Both the position numbers and the translations under genes were made by a program. From Prevotella sp. UBA4217 (GTDB lineage: Bacteria > Bacteroidota > Bacteroidia > Bacteroidales > Bacteroidaceae): a stretch of 64,000 nt of DNA. The stretch spans positions 1 through 64,000 of the forward strand of contig DFTH01000013.1 of assembly GCA_002379425.1 (NCBI GenBank). The letters are read 5' to 3'. Numbering within the stretch: the first letter of the stretch is position 1; the number at the start of each line of letters is the position of its first letter. The notes under the pieces were generated by a model, which was given only the letters and a program-made list of their open reading frames with translations, was not told the origin of the DNA and did no database searches. Positions 1 through 8,597 of this stretch are shown piece after piece.

Positions 1-762
1 GTTCTGCACCTTGCGGTTATTGATATAGTATATAGGAGTTCCACGTCCAAAGACAGACAGAGATCCATCTGGTGAGGCAATAACACCTGGCACTTGCAAA
101 AGTAGCTCGTTGGTGCTGTGCAAACGCTCCAAAAATGTGCCAGCCACATTTGTAATAATGCTATTGCCTTTTGTCTGATACATAGGACGTTCGCCTTTCA
201 CCGTTACTCCCTTCAGAGTTTGTGTTTCTGGCTGCATCCGAATTGTGCCAAGTTCTGTGTTATTGCATTGCTTGTAAATCGTCTTATAGCCGACATAGGA
301 GATACGTGCAAGGACTGGTTTTTGTTCACAGGGAACGACAAAAAGACCGCTTTCGTTCGACACGCCGCCTGTAATCAGCGTGGAGTCCTTGGGAGAGAGG
401 AGGGCGGTGTTGGCGTAGGCGATGGGCTGGCCTTGCTCGTCAATGATAGTTCCTTTGTATCGAGGGGCTGTCTTCTGCGGGCATTCCACGATGATTTCCT
501 TGTCATCAACGGTCATGCGGATGGGATAAAAGCCTATCATCTGACGGATGGCATCGGGTACGGACTTGCGATGAATAGAGGTAGTGATGCGGAAGTCCTC
601 CAGTTCGTTGTAGAGGAAACTGATGGTGTAGTCCTCGGTCTGCTCGTTCAGTTGGCGCAGGGCTTCGCTGAGCGACACGTTGTTGTATTCGCGCGTAATC
701 TTTTGGGCCTGCACTCCGGCAAAGACAAGGCAGCAGACAAGCATTGATATGATTCTCTTCAT
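1..762 (-). CDS. TonB-dependent outer-membrane receptor, N-terminal part (cut by window edge)
   Basis: The frame stays open from an ATG at 762 to the window edge (254 codons), so only the N terminus is present. Residues 1-20 form a signal peptide (MKRIISMLVC...AQ). Residues about 21-93 look like a secretin/TonB short N-terminal (STN) domain, 101-175 like a carboxypeptidase-D regulatory-like beta-sandwich (GTIIDEQGQPIAYANTAL), and a TonB plug begins near 193 (LLQVPGVIASPDG). This order is typical of Bacteroidota outer-membrane beta-barrel receptors regulated by an ECF sigma/anti-sigma pair through the STN domain. The sigma and anti-sigma genes lie directly upstream on the same strand (4-bp gap), so the three probably form one transcription unit. 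The substrate cannot be inferred, because the barrel is outside the window. Confidence 0.85.
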   Translation of the reverse strand, partial: MKRIISMLVCCLVFAGVQAQKITREYNNVSLSEALRQLNEQTEDYTISFLYNELEDFRITTSIHRKSVPDAIRQMIGFYPIRMTVDDKEIIVECPQKTAPRYKGTIIDEQGQPIAYANTALLSPKDSTLITGGVSNESGLFVVPCEQKPVLARISYVGYKTIYKQCNNTELGTIRMQPETQTLKGVTVKGERPMYQTKGNSIITNVAGTFLERLHSTNELLLQVPGVIASPDGSLSVFGRGTPIYYINNRKVQN

Positions 763-765
763 GGC

Positions 766-1392
766 TTATTCTACTACAATCTTGTCCGACTTCAGTTCTA
801 CGGTGATGCTCTCGAAGAGGTTGAGCCGATGCAGCACAACGTCGAGCGTCTCGTCCTGTTTCCATACGAAATAGAAACGGAGTTGGCGGGCTTCTTCGTT
901 CTGGAACTCCACTTCCTTGTTATAATATGATGCAATCTGTGGCAGCATCTTATCCAATGCGACATTGTCGAAAACAATGGGCTTCGCATTGGCTGTCGTG
1001 TCCGTCTTGACGGTATCTGTCGGCAATGCCGGGGACGGTTGGGACGAATTTGAAATTCGCACCTCCTGGGTCGGGGACTTTACATCTTCTCCAACGAAAT
1101 GACGCACGATGTGGATGGCGGCGAAGGCCACTCCTGCCGTAAAGAGGATGCCGATGATGCTCGCTGCAACCTTATGAAGTGAAGAGTGAAAAGTGAAGAG
1201 TGAATAATTTGCTGCCGCCTTATTGTCGAGTGCTTCCAACTCATCAGCGTGTTCCGCTGCGAACTTCTCCCATTCCTCGTCCACGGGGACGGATTCCTTT
1301 TCGACTTCGCGCTTCACAAAGGCTTGCTTTGTCAGCGCTAGCAGTTCTTGGTTCTCTGCTACCAACTGGTCCAATTTGTCTTGCTGTTCCAT
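766..1392 (-). CDS. FecR-like anti-sigma factor, short form with DUF4974-type C terminus
   Basis: 208 residues. The cytoplasmic N-terminal ~70 residues are acidic and Glu-rich. One membrane helix spans about residues 75-95 (ASIIGILFTAGVAFAAIHI). The periplasmic C-terminal ~70 residues (VFDNVALDKMLPQIASYY onward) resemble the DUF4974 domain that ends FecR proteins and contacts the receptor STN domain. The central FecR domain itself is not evident and the protein is shorter than usual FecR (~300 aa), so it may be a reduced variant. It sits 5 bp downstream of an ECF sigma gene and upstream of a TonB receptor. The linker just before the helix is encoded by a 7-bp tandem array (1176-1203). Confidence 0.8.
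   Translation of the reverse strand: MEQQDKLDQLVAENQELLALTKQAFVKREVEKESVPVDEEWEKFAAEHADELEALDNKAAANYSLFTFHSSLHKVAASIIGILFTAGVAFAAIHIVRHFVGEDVKSPTQEVRISNSSQPSPALPTDTVKTDTTANAKPIVFDNVALDKMLPQIASYYNKEVEFQNEEARQLRFYFVWKQDETLDVVLHRLNLFESITVELKSDKIVVE
1176..1203. repeat. 7-bp tandem array inside the anti-sigma gene
   Basis: Four consecutive 7-mers (gaagtga, agagtga, aaagtga, agagtga) lie in the linker before the membrane helix, encoding SLFTFHSSL-type residues. The period is exact and the unit variable; it belongs to a family of similar arrays in this window. Confidence 0.8.
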
Positions 1393-1397
1393 AACGT

Positions 1398-1928
1398 TTA
1401 TCGTTTTGCTGTTTGTTGCTGAAAATACTCTTTGATTCGCTGTAGCGACTGTGACAGATGGTTGTAAACCGTCACTTTGCTCACGCCTGCGGCCTGTGCC
1501 ACTTCCTCATAACTCATCTCGCTGAAGAACCGCAGTCGAAATATCTGCTGACTGAGCGGTGGCAGTTCCGACTCGATGAATTGCATCAGCCGTTCCAGAC
1601 GGTCGTCATCATTCATCGAAACGATCTGGCTCTGCATCGACTCCTGCAAGAAAAGCCTTTCCACCCGTTCCTGCATCGACTTGTGACAAAGCACGTCGCG
1701 ACAGCGGTTACGTACGGCAGTCATCAGGTAGCCCTCCATCTGACTCTGTCGGGGTTGATACTTCATTCCCGCTGACGCGCCTACCCGTAGCCTTTCCCGT
1801 AACAATCGGGCGAAGATGTCGCTCACCACGTCCTTGCTTTCGTCGACATCATAGAGCATCGTCCTTGCTAGACGGTACATCTTGGCATAATGCTGACGGT
1901 ATATGTTTTCAAATTCTTCTTTGGTCAT
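1398..1928 (-). CDS. ECF-subfamily RNA polymerase sigma factor
   Basis: 176 residues. Sigma-70 region 2 is at about residues 8-75 (IYRQHYAKMYRLARTML, then DESKDVVSDIF for -10 recognition). Region 4 is at about 115-170 with a clear helix-turn-helix (MSYEEVAQAAGVSKVTVY). The length fits the family. It is the first gene of the sigma/anti-sigma/TonB receptor unit, so it probably drives its own operon when the receptor signals. A TAnnTTTG-type box on the minus strand lies about 120 bp upstream. The linker between regions (RVGASAGMKYQPRQSQ) is a little long. Confidence 0.93.
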   Translation of the reverse strand: MTKEEFENIYRQHYAKMYRLARTMLYDVDESKDVVSDIFARLLRERLRVGASAGMKYQPRQSQMEGYLMTAVRNRCRDVLCHKSMQERVERLFLQESMQSQIVSMNDDDRLERLMQFIESELPPLSQQIFRLRFFSEMSYEEVAQAAGVSKVTVYNHLSQSLQRIKEYFQQQTAKR

Positions 1929-2049
1929 AAACAGACTTTTTAATCAGTCATACACTACAGGGACGATTCAGCGAACCGAAAAACTAAGCAAAACTATAAT
2001 TATTTTCAAATTTCCTTCATTTTTCTTATTGTTGAAACCATTTTGGGTG

Positions 2050-2057
2050 CAAAGGTA
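2050..2057 (-). promoter_or_regulatory. Bacteroidota -7 box upstream of the ECF sigma gene
   Basis: Minus-strand TACCTTTG fits the TAnnTTTG consensus. It faces the sigma gene with a leader of about 115 bases. Confidence 0.5.
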
Positions 2058-2130
2058 TAAATTATGACTAATAAAAATTGTAAATCATATATAATTCGAA
2101 CAAAACGTTGTCTTTTTGCCCAAAAAGTTG

Positions 2131-2138
2131 TAATTTTG
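2131..2138 (+). promoter_or_regulatory. -7 box upstream of the broken AlbA_2 gene
   Basis: TAATTTTG matches TAnnTTTG and lies 28 bases before the ATG at 2167. Confidence 0.5.
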
Positions 2139-2166
2139 CAAACATATTAGAAAGATAGAAGGTATT

Positions 2167-3403
2167 ATGACAATAGAGGATGTAAAAGTGATCATACAAG
2201 GTGATGAGACTCGTACGTTGGAAATGAAGAAAACAACGGGTGAGTTGAAGGATGGTATGCGTTCTGCTTGTGCTTTCCTCAATTGAGAGCACAACGGTAG
2301 TCATGCCTCGTGACATCTTCGAAGACCGTCTGATGCGTAGCAAATCTAATCGTCATAAATGGGAAGATCAGATTTGTGAAGGCATTACCATCGCAGATTT
2401 GGAGGAACAGCGTATTCGTGGTGGTGTCCGGCTTGGTGTAGAACGTGGTAGGATGCCAGAATCTTCACTAATGGAAACAACGGATAGTCTTGTGGAGAAA
2501 CTGAAACTTACCACAAATGGGAAACTGAAAAATGCTGCAGCAGCATTATTCCTCCGAGATACAAGCCAGTTCCCTCAGTTCTTGCTTCGTATGGCTCGTT
2601 TTCGTGGCAACGACAAGATGGAATTCATCGACAATCAAAGAACGTACGGCAACTTCTTTACTTTGCTTGATGCTGGTATGGCGTTCTTCTTCAAACATCT
2701 TTCACTCAGTGGTAAGATAGTGGGCTTTACGAGGGAAGAGAAACTGGAGATTCCTGCCGAAGCATTGCGTGAAGCCTTGACGAATGCCCTTTGTCATAGG
2801 ATGTTCCATAATACAAGCAGTTCTGTTGGCATTGCTATCTATGATGATCGTGTAGAGATTGAGAATGCTGGCCATTTGCCAGACGAGTTGACAGTTGAGA
2901 CCATTAAGCAATCTCATCATTCATTTCCTCAGAACCCGACTATTGCCGACGTACTGTTTAAGACAACCTTCTTGGAAAATTGGGGTAGTGGCGTAGGTCG
3001 CATGGTAGATGCTTGTAAGAAAGCCAATCTTCCAGAACCAGAGTTCAATCAGAATGCGGCATTCGTGTGGGTCACATTCAAACGCGCAACCATACAACCA
3101 TACAACCATACAAGTTCACCATACAACCCCGCAACCATACAAGTTCACTATACAACATCAAAAGAACAAGCTAAAAACAAACGTCTAAAGCAGTTCTTGA
3201 TGGCTATAGGTGAGAATGGGGCAAATCTGAAGACACTAATGGATAGTATGAATTTGCGCAATAGGTCAAGTTTTGTGAACACTTATATAGCACCTAATCT
3301 GGCAGAAGGTTATATTGCGATGCTTTATCCAGAAGCACCGAATCATCCAATGCAATCATACTATCTGACCAATAAGGGCAGAGAGTTGCTGGAACACCTC
3401 TAA
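2167..3403 (+). pseudogene. Broken AlbA_2/RecG-like ATP-binding (Schlafen-like) gene
   Basis: The ATG at 2167 opens a typical AlbA_2 N terminus (VKVIIQGDETRTLEMKKTTG...ACAFLN), but a stop follows after 39 codons. The rest of the protein continues in a different frame from about 2290 to 3403: DIFEDRLMRS, then a GHKL-like ATPase segment (ALREALTNALCHR; YDDRVEIENAGHLPDEL; NWGSGVGRMVDAC) and a C-terminal winged helix. Part of the AlbA_2 domain is missing at the junction, so this is a deletion plus frameshift. A remnant translated from an internal start is possible. An 8-bp tandem array (3089-3154) encodes the linker before the winged helix. Relatives of this family occur as further fragments at 5169, 15072, 17888 and 18246. 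Confidence 0.75.
3089..3154. repeat. 8-bp tandem array in the AlbA_2 pseudogene linker
   Basis: Units of accataca repeat three times, then alternate with agttc spacers (accataca, accccgca, accataca, actataca). The array codes for a Tyr/Asn/Thr/Pro-rich linker. Confidence 0.75.
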
Positions 3404-3634
3404 TAAGTGTTAATGAGCCATTTCGTGTTATATAAGCCAGTTTGTAAAATCTTGTTGTAGGGGCATTGTTAATACTCTCTTGTCGGTTGCAAAGGTACGA
3501 GAAAGTGAGCAAAAAGCCAAAATAATTATGGACTTTTTCGAGTGAGAGTGCTTCGAATGAGCACAAATTTGGAAGGTTATACTTTCAATTTGGAAAATTT
3601 TCCATAAAACCTTCACTTTTCTAGATAAAAATGC

Positions 3635-3642
3635 TACCTTTG
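3635..3642 (+). promoter_or_regulatory. -7 box of the Fic gene
   Basis: TACCTTTG, 20 bases before the ATG at 3663, fits the Bacteroidota promoter consensus and implies a short leader. Confidence 0.6.
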
Positions 3643-3662
3643 CACCATCAAAGCATTGATTT

Positions 3663-5132
3663 ATGGAAAAAAATGCCCTATTGAACCACGAAGTCGTTAT
3701 GGCTTCTTCTGACAAGACCACCAACAACTTCATTTCAAAAATGAAGAAGGAAGGGCGTCTTATCAAGATTGCCGCGAAGATTTACACCACAAATCTCAAC
3801 GACACTCCGGAGAATATCATCCGCAGGAATCTCTTTTTCATCCTTGGAGAGTTGTTCCCCGATGCCGTCATGAGTCATCGCAGTGCTTTCGAATGTCGTC
3901 CCACAAGTGACGGACACATATATCTTACTTACGGCTATACGAAAAAGATATCATTGCCCGGTATTACCGTTCACCTGTTAGAAGGTCATAAGGCATTATC
4001 AGGGGATTATCCTTTCATGGGAGGTCTGCACATGTCTTGCAGTGCCAGGGCCTATCTTGAAAATCTTCAGACCGGCTATAGCCGCGATGGCGTTTCCAAG
4101 TGTCTGCCACAGGATGTTATCGAAGAAAAATTGGATAAAGTTTTGCAGACCAACGGTGAAGATGAATTGAACAAGTTGCGAGACACAGCTCGCGAGATAG
4201 CCAGACAACTCGATATGTCTGATGAGTTCAAGAAACTGGATTCCATCATAGGGGCCATCCTTTCCACTAAGCCCTCGAAGATTCTTACTTCCTCGGTTGC
4301 TGAAGCCCGTGCATTGGGGGAACCGTTCGACAGTCAACGACTTAAGCTTTTCAGCATTCTGATGGCTGCACTCAACGAGCGTGAGTTCGAGAATTTCCCA
4401 GAGCCAAACGAGACGGATGCTGCCTATAATAACTTTGCTTTCTTTGAGAGTTATTTCTCCAACTATATCGAAGGAACTGAGTTCGAGGTGGACGATGCCC
4501 GCCAGATTATCGAGACCCGTACTCCCATGCCAGCCAGAAATGCTGACAGCCACGACGTGCTTGGTACATACTACATCGTTTCTAATCGCAAAGAAATGGC
4601 TGTCACGCCCACCTCTCCAGATCATCTGATCGACATTCTCCAGCATCGTCATCGCATTATGATGTCCGCCCGTCCAGAGGCTAATCCTGGCATGTTCAAA
4701 ACACAGAACAACCGTGCAGGAGAGACACATTTTGTAGATTACCAACAGGTACGTGGCACGCTCAAGAAAGGTTTTGAGATTTATAGTGTTTTGCGCCATC
4801 CCTTTGCTCGCGCTCTTTTCATGCTCTTTATGATTAGCGAGGTTCACCCGTTTTCTGACGGCAATGGACGTGTATCCCGTATCATGATGAACGCAGAGTT
4901 AACTGCTGCAGGACAGTCGAAAATCATCATCCCAACCGTTTTCCGCACCGATTACCTCAGTGCATTGCGTCAACTAACCAGGAAGGACAACCCTGAGAAA
5001 CTGATCAATGCTATCCAGCGTGTCCGTCTATTCAGCTATAACCTGCGGGGAGATAACTTCGAGCAGATGCGCGACTATATGGAACGCTGCAATGCCTTCA
5101 AGGAAGAGGACGAGTATATACTTCGGTTTTAG
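3663..5132 (+). CDS. Fic-domain protein (class II, self-inhibited) with N-terminal winged helix
   Basis: 489 residues. The Fic core motif HPFSDGNGRVSR at about residues 395-406 carries the catalytic His and the Asn/Arg that bind nucleotide, so it is predicted to transfer a nucleotide (usually AMP) to a target hydroxyl. An inhibitory helix motif of the form S-x-x-x-E-G (SNYIEG, about 264-269) lies N-terminal to the Fic core, as in class II Fic proteins that restrain themselves with an internal Glu. The first ~90 residues look like a winged helix of the AbiEi/transcription-regulator type (FISKMKKEGRLIKIAAKIYTT). It has its own promoter and sits between two broken AlbA_2 genes, a common accessory context. 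Both catalytic and inhibitory motifs are intact. Target unknown. Confidence 0.88.
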   Translation: MEKNALLNHEVVMASSDKTTNNFISKMKKEGRLIKIAAKIYTTNLNDTPENIIRRNLFFILGELFPDAVMSHRSAFECRPTSDGHIYLTYGYTKKISLPGITVHLLEGHKALSGDYPFMGGLHMSCSARAYLENLQTGYSRDGVSKCLPQDVIEEKLDKVLQTNGEDELNKLRDTAREIARQLDMSDEFKKLDSIIGAILSTKPSKILTSSVAEARALGEPFDSQRLKLFSILMAALNEREFENFPEPNETDAAYNNFAFFESYFSNYIEGTEFEVDDARQIIETRTPMPARNADSHDVLGTYYIVSNRKEMAVTPTSPDHLIDILQHRHRIMMSARPEANPGMFKTQNNRAGETHFVDYQQVRGTLKKGFEIYSVLRHPFARALFMLFMISEVHPFSDGNGRVSRIMMNAELTAAGQSKIIIPTVFRTDYLSALRQLTRKDNPEKLINAIQRVRLFSYNLRGDNFEQMRDYMERCNAFKEEDEYILRF

Positions 5133-5168
5133 TTTTCTTTAAGGTGTCACTAAATGTAAAGAGACATC

Positions 5169-5883
5169 ATGGATGGAGTTGATAATGAAAGTCGCATAAG
5201 TCGCTTGGAGTCTGAAATCAGGTATCTGAAAGGGTTGCTTGACTCAGGTAAAGGCTATGATACGTGATTCTAATGCAGATGGTAACGACAGCATTCTGAT
5301 AGAATATTATGACATGGATGATATTAATCCTGATTCTTTGCGTCAGTATCGCACAGAGTTCAGACTGGAGAACAGTACCCATGTCTGGAATCAGGTTGAC
5401 GATAAGACTTTCCTCAGAAATCTTGGTGGCTACATCGAAGACAGGCAGACTGGTAGGGAGGGCTACATCTGATACTGCATCTGCAAATGCCCCTGCAAAT
5501 GCCCCTGCAAATGCATCTGTAAAACTTAGCAAAACGCAGATTGCTATTGTTAAAGCAATAATAAATAATAATCATGTTACATATAATGATCTAAAAACTA
5601 TTCTCGGAGTTGATAGATCGACTATTACACGCAATATTGCAGTATTAAAGGAAAAAGGTGTCATTAGACGTGTTGGTCTAGTGAAAGAAGTACTCAGGAT
5701 TCAAAACACTGGATAACAAAGCAGGAAATAGTAAATCTTCTTTGGGATGTTTTGTCAGATCAGTTGGATGATAAGCAGAAAATGAACAAGATAGATAACA
5801 TCTTGCGTAAGATACGAGAAAACGGTAAGATTGTTAACGAAACCGTAGGTAACAAATCTGTATGGTCGCTCGTAAAAGAGTGA
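5169..5883 (+). pseudogene. Fragmented AlbA_2/RecG-like ATP-binding gene
   Basis: Three pieces of one protein type follow each other in changing frames. A 32-codon start (MDGVDNESRISRLESEIRY) is followed by an AlbA_2-linked stretch (DINPDSLRQYRTEF to EDRQTGREGYI, stop at 5470). A third piece is a winged helix (KLSKTQIAIVKAIINNN; GVDRSTITRNIAVL), whose tail (ITKQEIVNLLWDVL to SLVKE) needs a frame change near 5702. A 12-bp tandem repeat (gcaaatgcccct, three copies near 5487-5522) encodes an Ala-Asn-Ala-Pro linker at one junction. The ATPase centre is missing. I see no intact reading frame that could make a functional enzyme. Confidence 0.65.
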
Positions 5884-6190
5884 AAATTACGAGCGATTAC
5901 GAGCGAAATTACGAGCGACAATATGTAAGATGTTAAAAATCAGACATAATCGTCGCTGATTTCGGGTACAAAGGTACACCGTTTTTTCCAATTCTGAACG
6001 GTGCCATCTGTGCCAAGTTCAACCACTGTTGTGCAAAGGTCGTCCAGTGGCTTCAAATTCCATTGTTATGTGCGTAAAAAAAGCCTTTCTTTCCACCAAC
6101 CGTTAATCTTTCATAACAAAACTGCAGATTTTCGGATTTCTTTACATTACTGTGATGACATGTAATCACAGTCGTTTAATTTTTTATTCG
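5884..6190. other. Intergenic region with three attacgagcg repeats
   Basis: Three copies of attacgagcg (5886, 5896, 5908) overlap the end of the pseudogene. The rest is AT-rich with no supported gene. A minus-strand TACCTTTG-like box (near 5969) faces no gene and may be a relic. Confidence 0.5.
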
Positions 6191-6198
6191 TAACTTTG
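6191..6198 (+). promoter_or_regulatory. -7 box of the ATPase/HU/amidase module
   Basis: TAACTTTG matches TAnnTTTG. It lies about 57 bases before the ATG at 6256 and is followed by no other gene, so it probably drives the first genes of the module. Confidence 0.6.
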
Positions 6199-6255
6199 CA
6201 GCGTGTTATGAGAAACACAGAATCTTTATATTATCAAAAAACACTAACAATCATG

Positions 6256-6546
6256 ATGACAGAAAAACTCATCAGTAAGAGCGCCGGTTGCATCATCGAC
6301 GCAGTGAGAAACCAACGCGGGCGCCTGTCCTTCGTCAGTGACGAAGCACAGGTCAACCGCCAGTATTTTAACCATAGGATGTTCAGGACCCTGAGGTTCT
6401 TCCAGATCATCCGCGTGCTCTACGTGCTCGCCATGAGAATGGAACGCGAAGAGTTCATGGGCATCGGACAGGACATGTTCGCAAAAATCTGGGACTATGC
6501 CGACGACTATGAATTCACACTTCTAAACGAGGAGGAGCAGTTATGA
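6256..6546 (+). CDS. Small conserved-looking protein, first gene of the ATPase module
   Basis: About 96 residues from the ATG at 6256. An upstream in-frame start at 6208 is possible, but the promoter box lies only 10 bases before it. No catalytic motif is visible. The N terminus (SKSAGCIIDAVRNQRGRLSF) could form a helical DNA-binding domain and the C terminus is acidic. Its stop overlaps the start of the ATPase gene (ATGA), which argues for translational coupling and a linked role, perhaps a regulator or a helicase accessory factor. I do not recognise the family. Confidence 0.7.
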   Translation: MTEKLISKSAGCIIDAVRNQRGRLSFVSDEAQVNRQYFNHRMFRTLRFFQIIRVLYVLAMRMEREEFMGIGQDMFAKIWDYADDYEFTLLNEEEQL

Positions 6547-7730
6547 ACCAGGAGAACTTCAACCTCGTGAGCCAGGTGGTGGCCGAGAGGGCCTTGAGTG
6601 AAGACGAGAGACTTCTGGAGCGGCTGCGCATCACCCGCGACAGAGAACTGCCGCAGTTCGACTTCCTGTTCCGGATCTTCGGCAGGCCCTGTTTCCCCCG
6701 TGGGGAACTGATTGCCGTGACGGGCAAGGCCAAGTCGGGCAAGACGCTCTTCACATCGATGCTGATGGCCTGTTGCGTGCGCGAAGAGGTGCTGCAGATA
6801 CAGCGTCCCTTCGAAGAGACGGATGATGCCTGGCAGAGCCGCCCACTGCGCTGCCTGTGGTATGACACGGAACAGAGCGAGCAATCAACGCAGGACATCC
6901 TCAAGAACCGCATCAACCGGCTCGTCAACGCTCCTGGCGGCACGACAGCGGCGCCCGAGGCGGATCCGCTGTCGTACTACGACATCTTCAACGTCCGCAG
7001 CCTCCACTACGACGACCGTCTGCGACTGTTCGAGAAGGCGGTCAGGAAGTACCGTCCCGACCTGGTGGTCCTCGACGGCGTGCGCGACCTGATAGCCGAC
7101 ATCAACGACGGCGTGAAGGCGCAGGCCGTCATGGAGCATCTGATGAGACTCGCCCAGGAGGCCAACTGCTGCATCGTCTGCGTGCTCCACCAGAACAAGG
7201 GGGCGGAAGACCGCAACCTGCGGGGATGGATCGGTACCGAACTCATGAACAAGGCCTTCGAGGTGTATGCCTGCGAGAAGGTGAAGCCCGACAATGTCTT
7301 CGCCGTGGAGCAGACCCACACCCGCAAGTACGACCTGGAGAAGATGCTCTTCTTCAGGATGGACCCCGAGACCGAGGTGCCCGTCGGTGCCGAGGCACCG
7401 CTGCGCTATGCCTCCGAGGGCTGTGCCACGACCAACGTGCAGAGGGAGCGGAACCCACCGATGAACCCCGACTACGTGTGGTTCGACGGCAACAACCGTG
7501 TGCAGGTACGCAAGCACGACCTCTTCTACGAGGTGCTCAAGGCAGGACCGCTCTTCTACAACGATCTCGAGAGCCGCGTCATCGGCCTGCTGAAGTGCGG
7601 TACGCCCCTCTGGAACAACATGTTCTGCGAGATGCGCGACTCAGGCTATATCGTCAGGGGCAAGGATCCCCAGAACAAGACCGTCTGGATGCTGGCTACC
7701 CCCCGATCAGGCGAAAGCCCCTCCTCTTAG
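6543..7730 (+). CDS. RecA/RepA-like AAA ATPase of a mobile-element replication module
   Basis: 395 residues. A Walker A motif (GKAKSGKT) lies near residue 62, and a Walker B-like strand (DLVVLDGVRDL) near residue 170. A further RecA-like sensor strand is CCIVCVLHQNK with the following GxxGTELxNK element. The fold resembles the hexameric RepA/KaiC-type helicases carried by Bacteroidota integrative elements and phages. The C-terminal ~90 residues resemble a winged helix. It overlaps the preceding small gene by 4 bp and precedes a Toprim-like gene after a hairpin-rich spacer. Likely job: a DNA-unwinding or loading ATPase working with the Toprim-like protein. GC content is visibly higher than in the pseudogene region to the left. 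Confidence 0.8.
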   Translation: MNQENFNLVSQVVAERALSEDERLLERLRITRDRELPQFDFLFRIFGRPCFPRGELIAVTGKAKSGKTLFTSMLMACCVREEVLQIQRPFEETDDAWQSRPLRCLWYDTEQSEQSTQDILKNRINRLVNAPGGTTAAPEADPLSYYDIFNVRSLHYDDRLRLFEKAVRKYRPDLVVLDGVRDLIADINDGVKAQAVMEHLMRLAQEANCCIVCVLHQNKGAEDRNLRGWIGTELMNKAFEVYACEKVKPDNVFAVEQTHTRKYDLEKMLFFRMDPETEVPVGAEAPLRYASEGCATTNVQRERNPPMNPDYVWFDGNNRVQVRKHDLFYEVLKAGPLFYNDLESRVIGLLKCGTPLWNNMFCEMRDSGYIVRGKDPQNKTVWMLATPRSGESPSS

Positions 7731-7779
7731 GCCCCTATAAGGGGGCCATAGAGGGGGGCTTAGGCCTCATCACCCCCCT
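7730..7779. repeat. Two GC hairpins between ATPase and Toprim-like genes
   Basis: GGCCCC tataag GGGGCC (7730-7747) is followed by AGGGGGG...CCCCCCT (7752-7779). The first overlaps the ATPase stop codon. Neither has a T-tract, so they may modulate or stabilise mRNA rather than terminate transcription. Confidence 0.6.
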
Positions 7780-7793
7780 AAAGAACAACAAAG

Positions 7794-8519
7794 ATGAAGT
7801 TTGAAGATCTTTTTCCATATTCGTTCAAGTCTCTCCGAAGGGATTACGGCATCCCCGAGCCCTCCAAGGTAGGACTGATAGAGAGGTGCCGCTCCAACGA
7901 CTCGGACCTGTGCCGTGAGATGGTGGCTGCGCCCTTCTGCCTGACGGAGCGGCAGATGCTCCATGCGGCAGAGCGCTACCTGCTGGGGAAGAGCCGCAGC
8001 GGCAAGACCATCTACTGGATGATCGACCGCGACGACAGGTGCCTCGACGGGCATATCGGCAACGGCTCATATACCGCCGACACATGGGTATCCACCTTGC
8101 TCATCAACCGATTTCCGAAACACTTCCAGTTCCCGCCCATCCGACACTGTCTCTTCGGGCTCCATCTCCTACAGGAGAAGGGCGAGAAGGTCGCCATCGT
8201 CGAGTCAGAGCGGACGGCAGTCATCCTCTCCGAACTGTTCCCGGACTTCACCTGGCTGGCGTCAGTCTATCCGATGAATCTCTCACCCGACAACCTTGAA
8301 CCGCTCCAGGGCCATGAGGTGACGCTCTTCCCCCGTACCGACACGACGATGACCACCTATCTCTCGTGGCAGGATACCGCCGACCTGGCCCGTAGCCGCT
8401 GCCATCTCGACATCACCGTCGATGACACGCTGGAGAAACATGCCTCCGACGGACAGAAAGAACGCGGCTTCGATCTTCTCGACTTCATCTGTGACAGTCA
8501 TCATGGCTGCGACCCATAA
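7794..8519 (+). CDS. Toprim-like protein (DUF6371-type), possible primase-related
   Basis: 241 residues. The segment HCLFGLHLLQEKG...VAIVESERTAVILS followed by WLAS matches the pattern in Toprim-like proteins, where a beta-strand ends in a conserved Glu (here in VESE), as in DUF6371 and phage-type primase relatives. The N-terminal half lacks the zinc-finger cysteines of full DnaG-type primases. It lies between the RecA-like ATPase and DUF4248, a common Bacteroidota context for mobile replication genes. Inferred role: priming or nucleic-acid processing together with the ATPase. The usual second acidic Toprim motif (DxD) is not obvious (a DTTMTTYLSW stretch lies where it might be), so catalytic competence is uncertain. 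Confidence 0.65.
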   Translation: MKFEDLFPYSFKSLRRDYGIPEPSKVGLIERCRSNDSDLCREMVAAPFCLTERQMLHAAERYLLGKSRSGKTIYWMIDRDDRCLDGHIGNGSYTADTWVSTLLINRFPKHFQFPPIRHCLFGLHLLQEKGEKVAIVESERTAVILSELFPDFTWLASVYPMNLSPDNLEPLQGHEVTLFPRTDTTMTTYLSWQDTADLARSRCHLDITVDDTLEKHASDGQKERGFDLLDFICDSHHGCDP

Positions 8520-8597
8520 CCCATAGGGTTACGCAGCAGAACCCATATACTTACAGTCCGAAAACCCTATAGTTACAAACCCCAAACCCATATCGCT
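8520..8597. repeat. Dispersed CCCATA/CCCTATAG-type repeats in a gene spacer
   Basis: The spacer holds repeated words such as acccata (several copies), cccatagggtt and its near-inverse aaccctatag. Their density suggests binding sites or iteron-like elements, but no regular period could be defined. Confidence 0.35.

Noticed and set aside
3479..3490. Minus-strand -7 box (TACCTTTGC) near 3485
   Set aside because: It would transcribe antisense into the AlbA_2 pseudogene with no gene to serve; could be a chance match.
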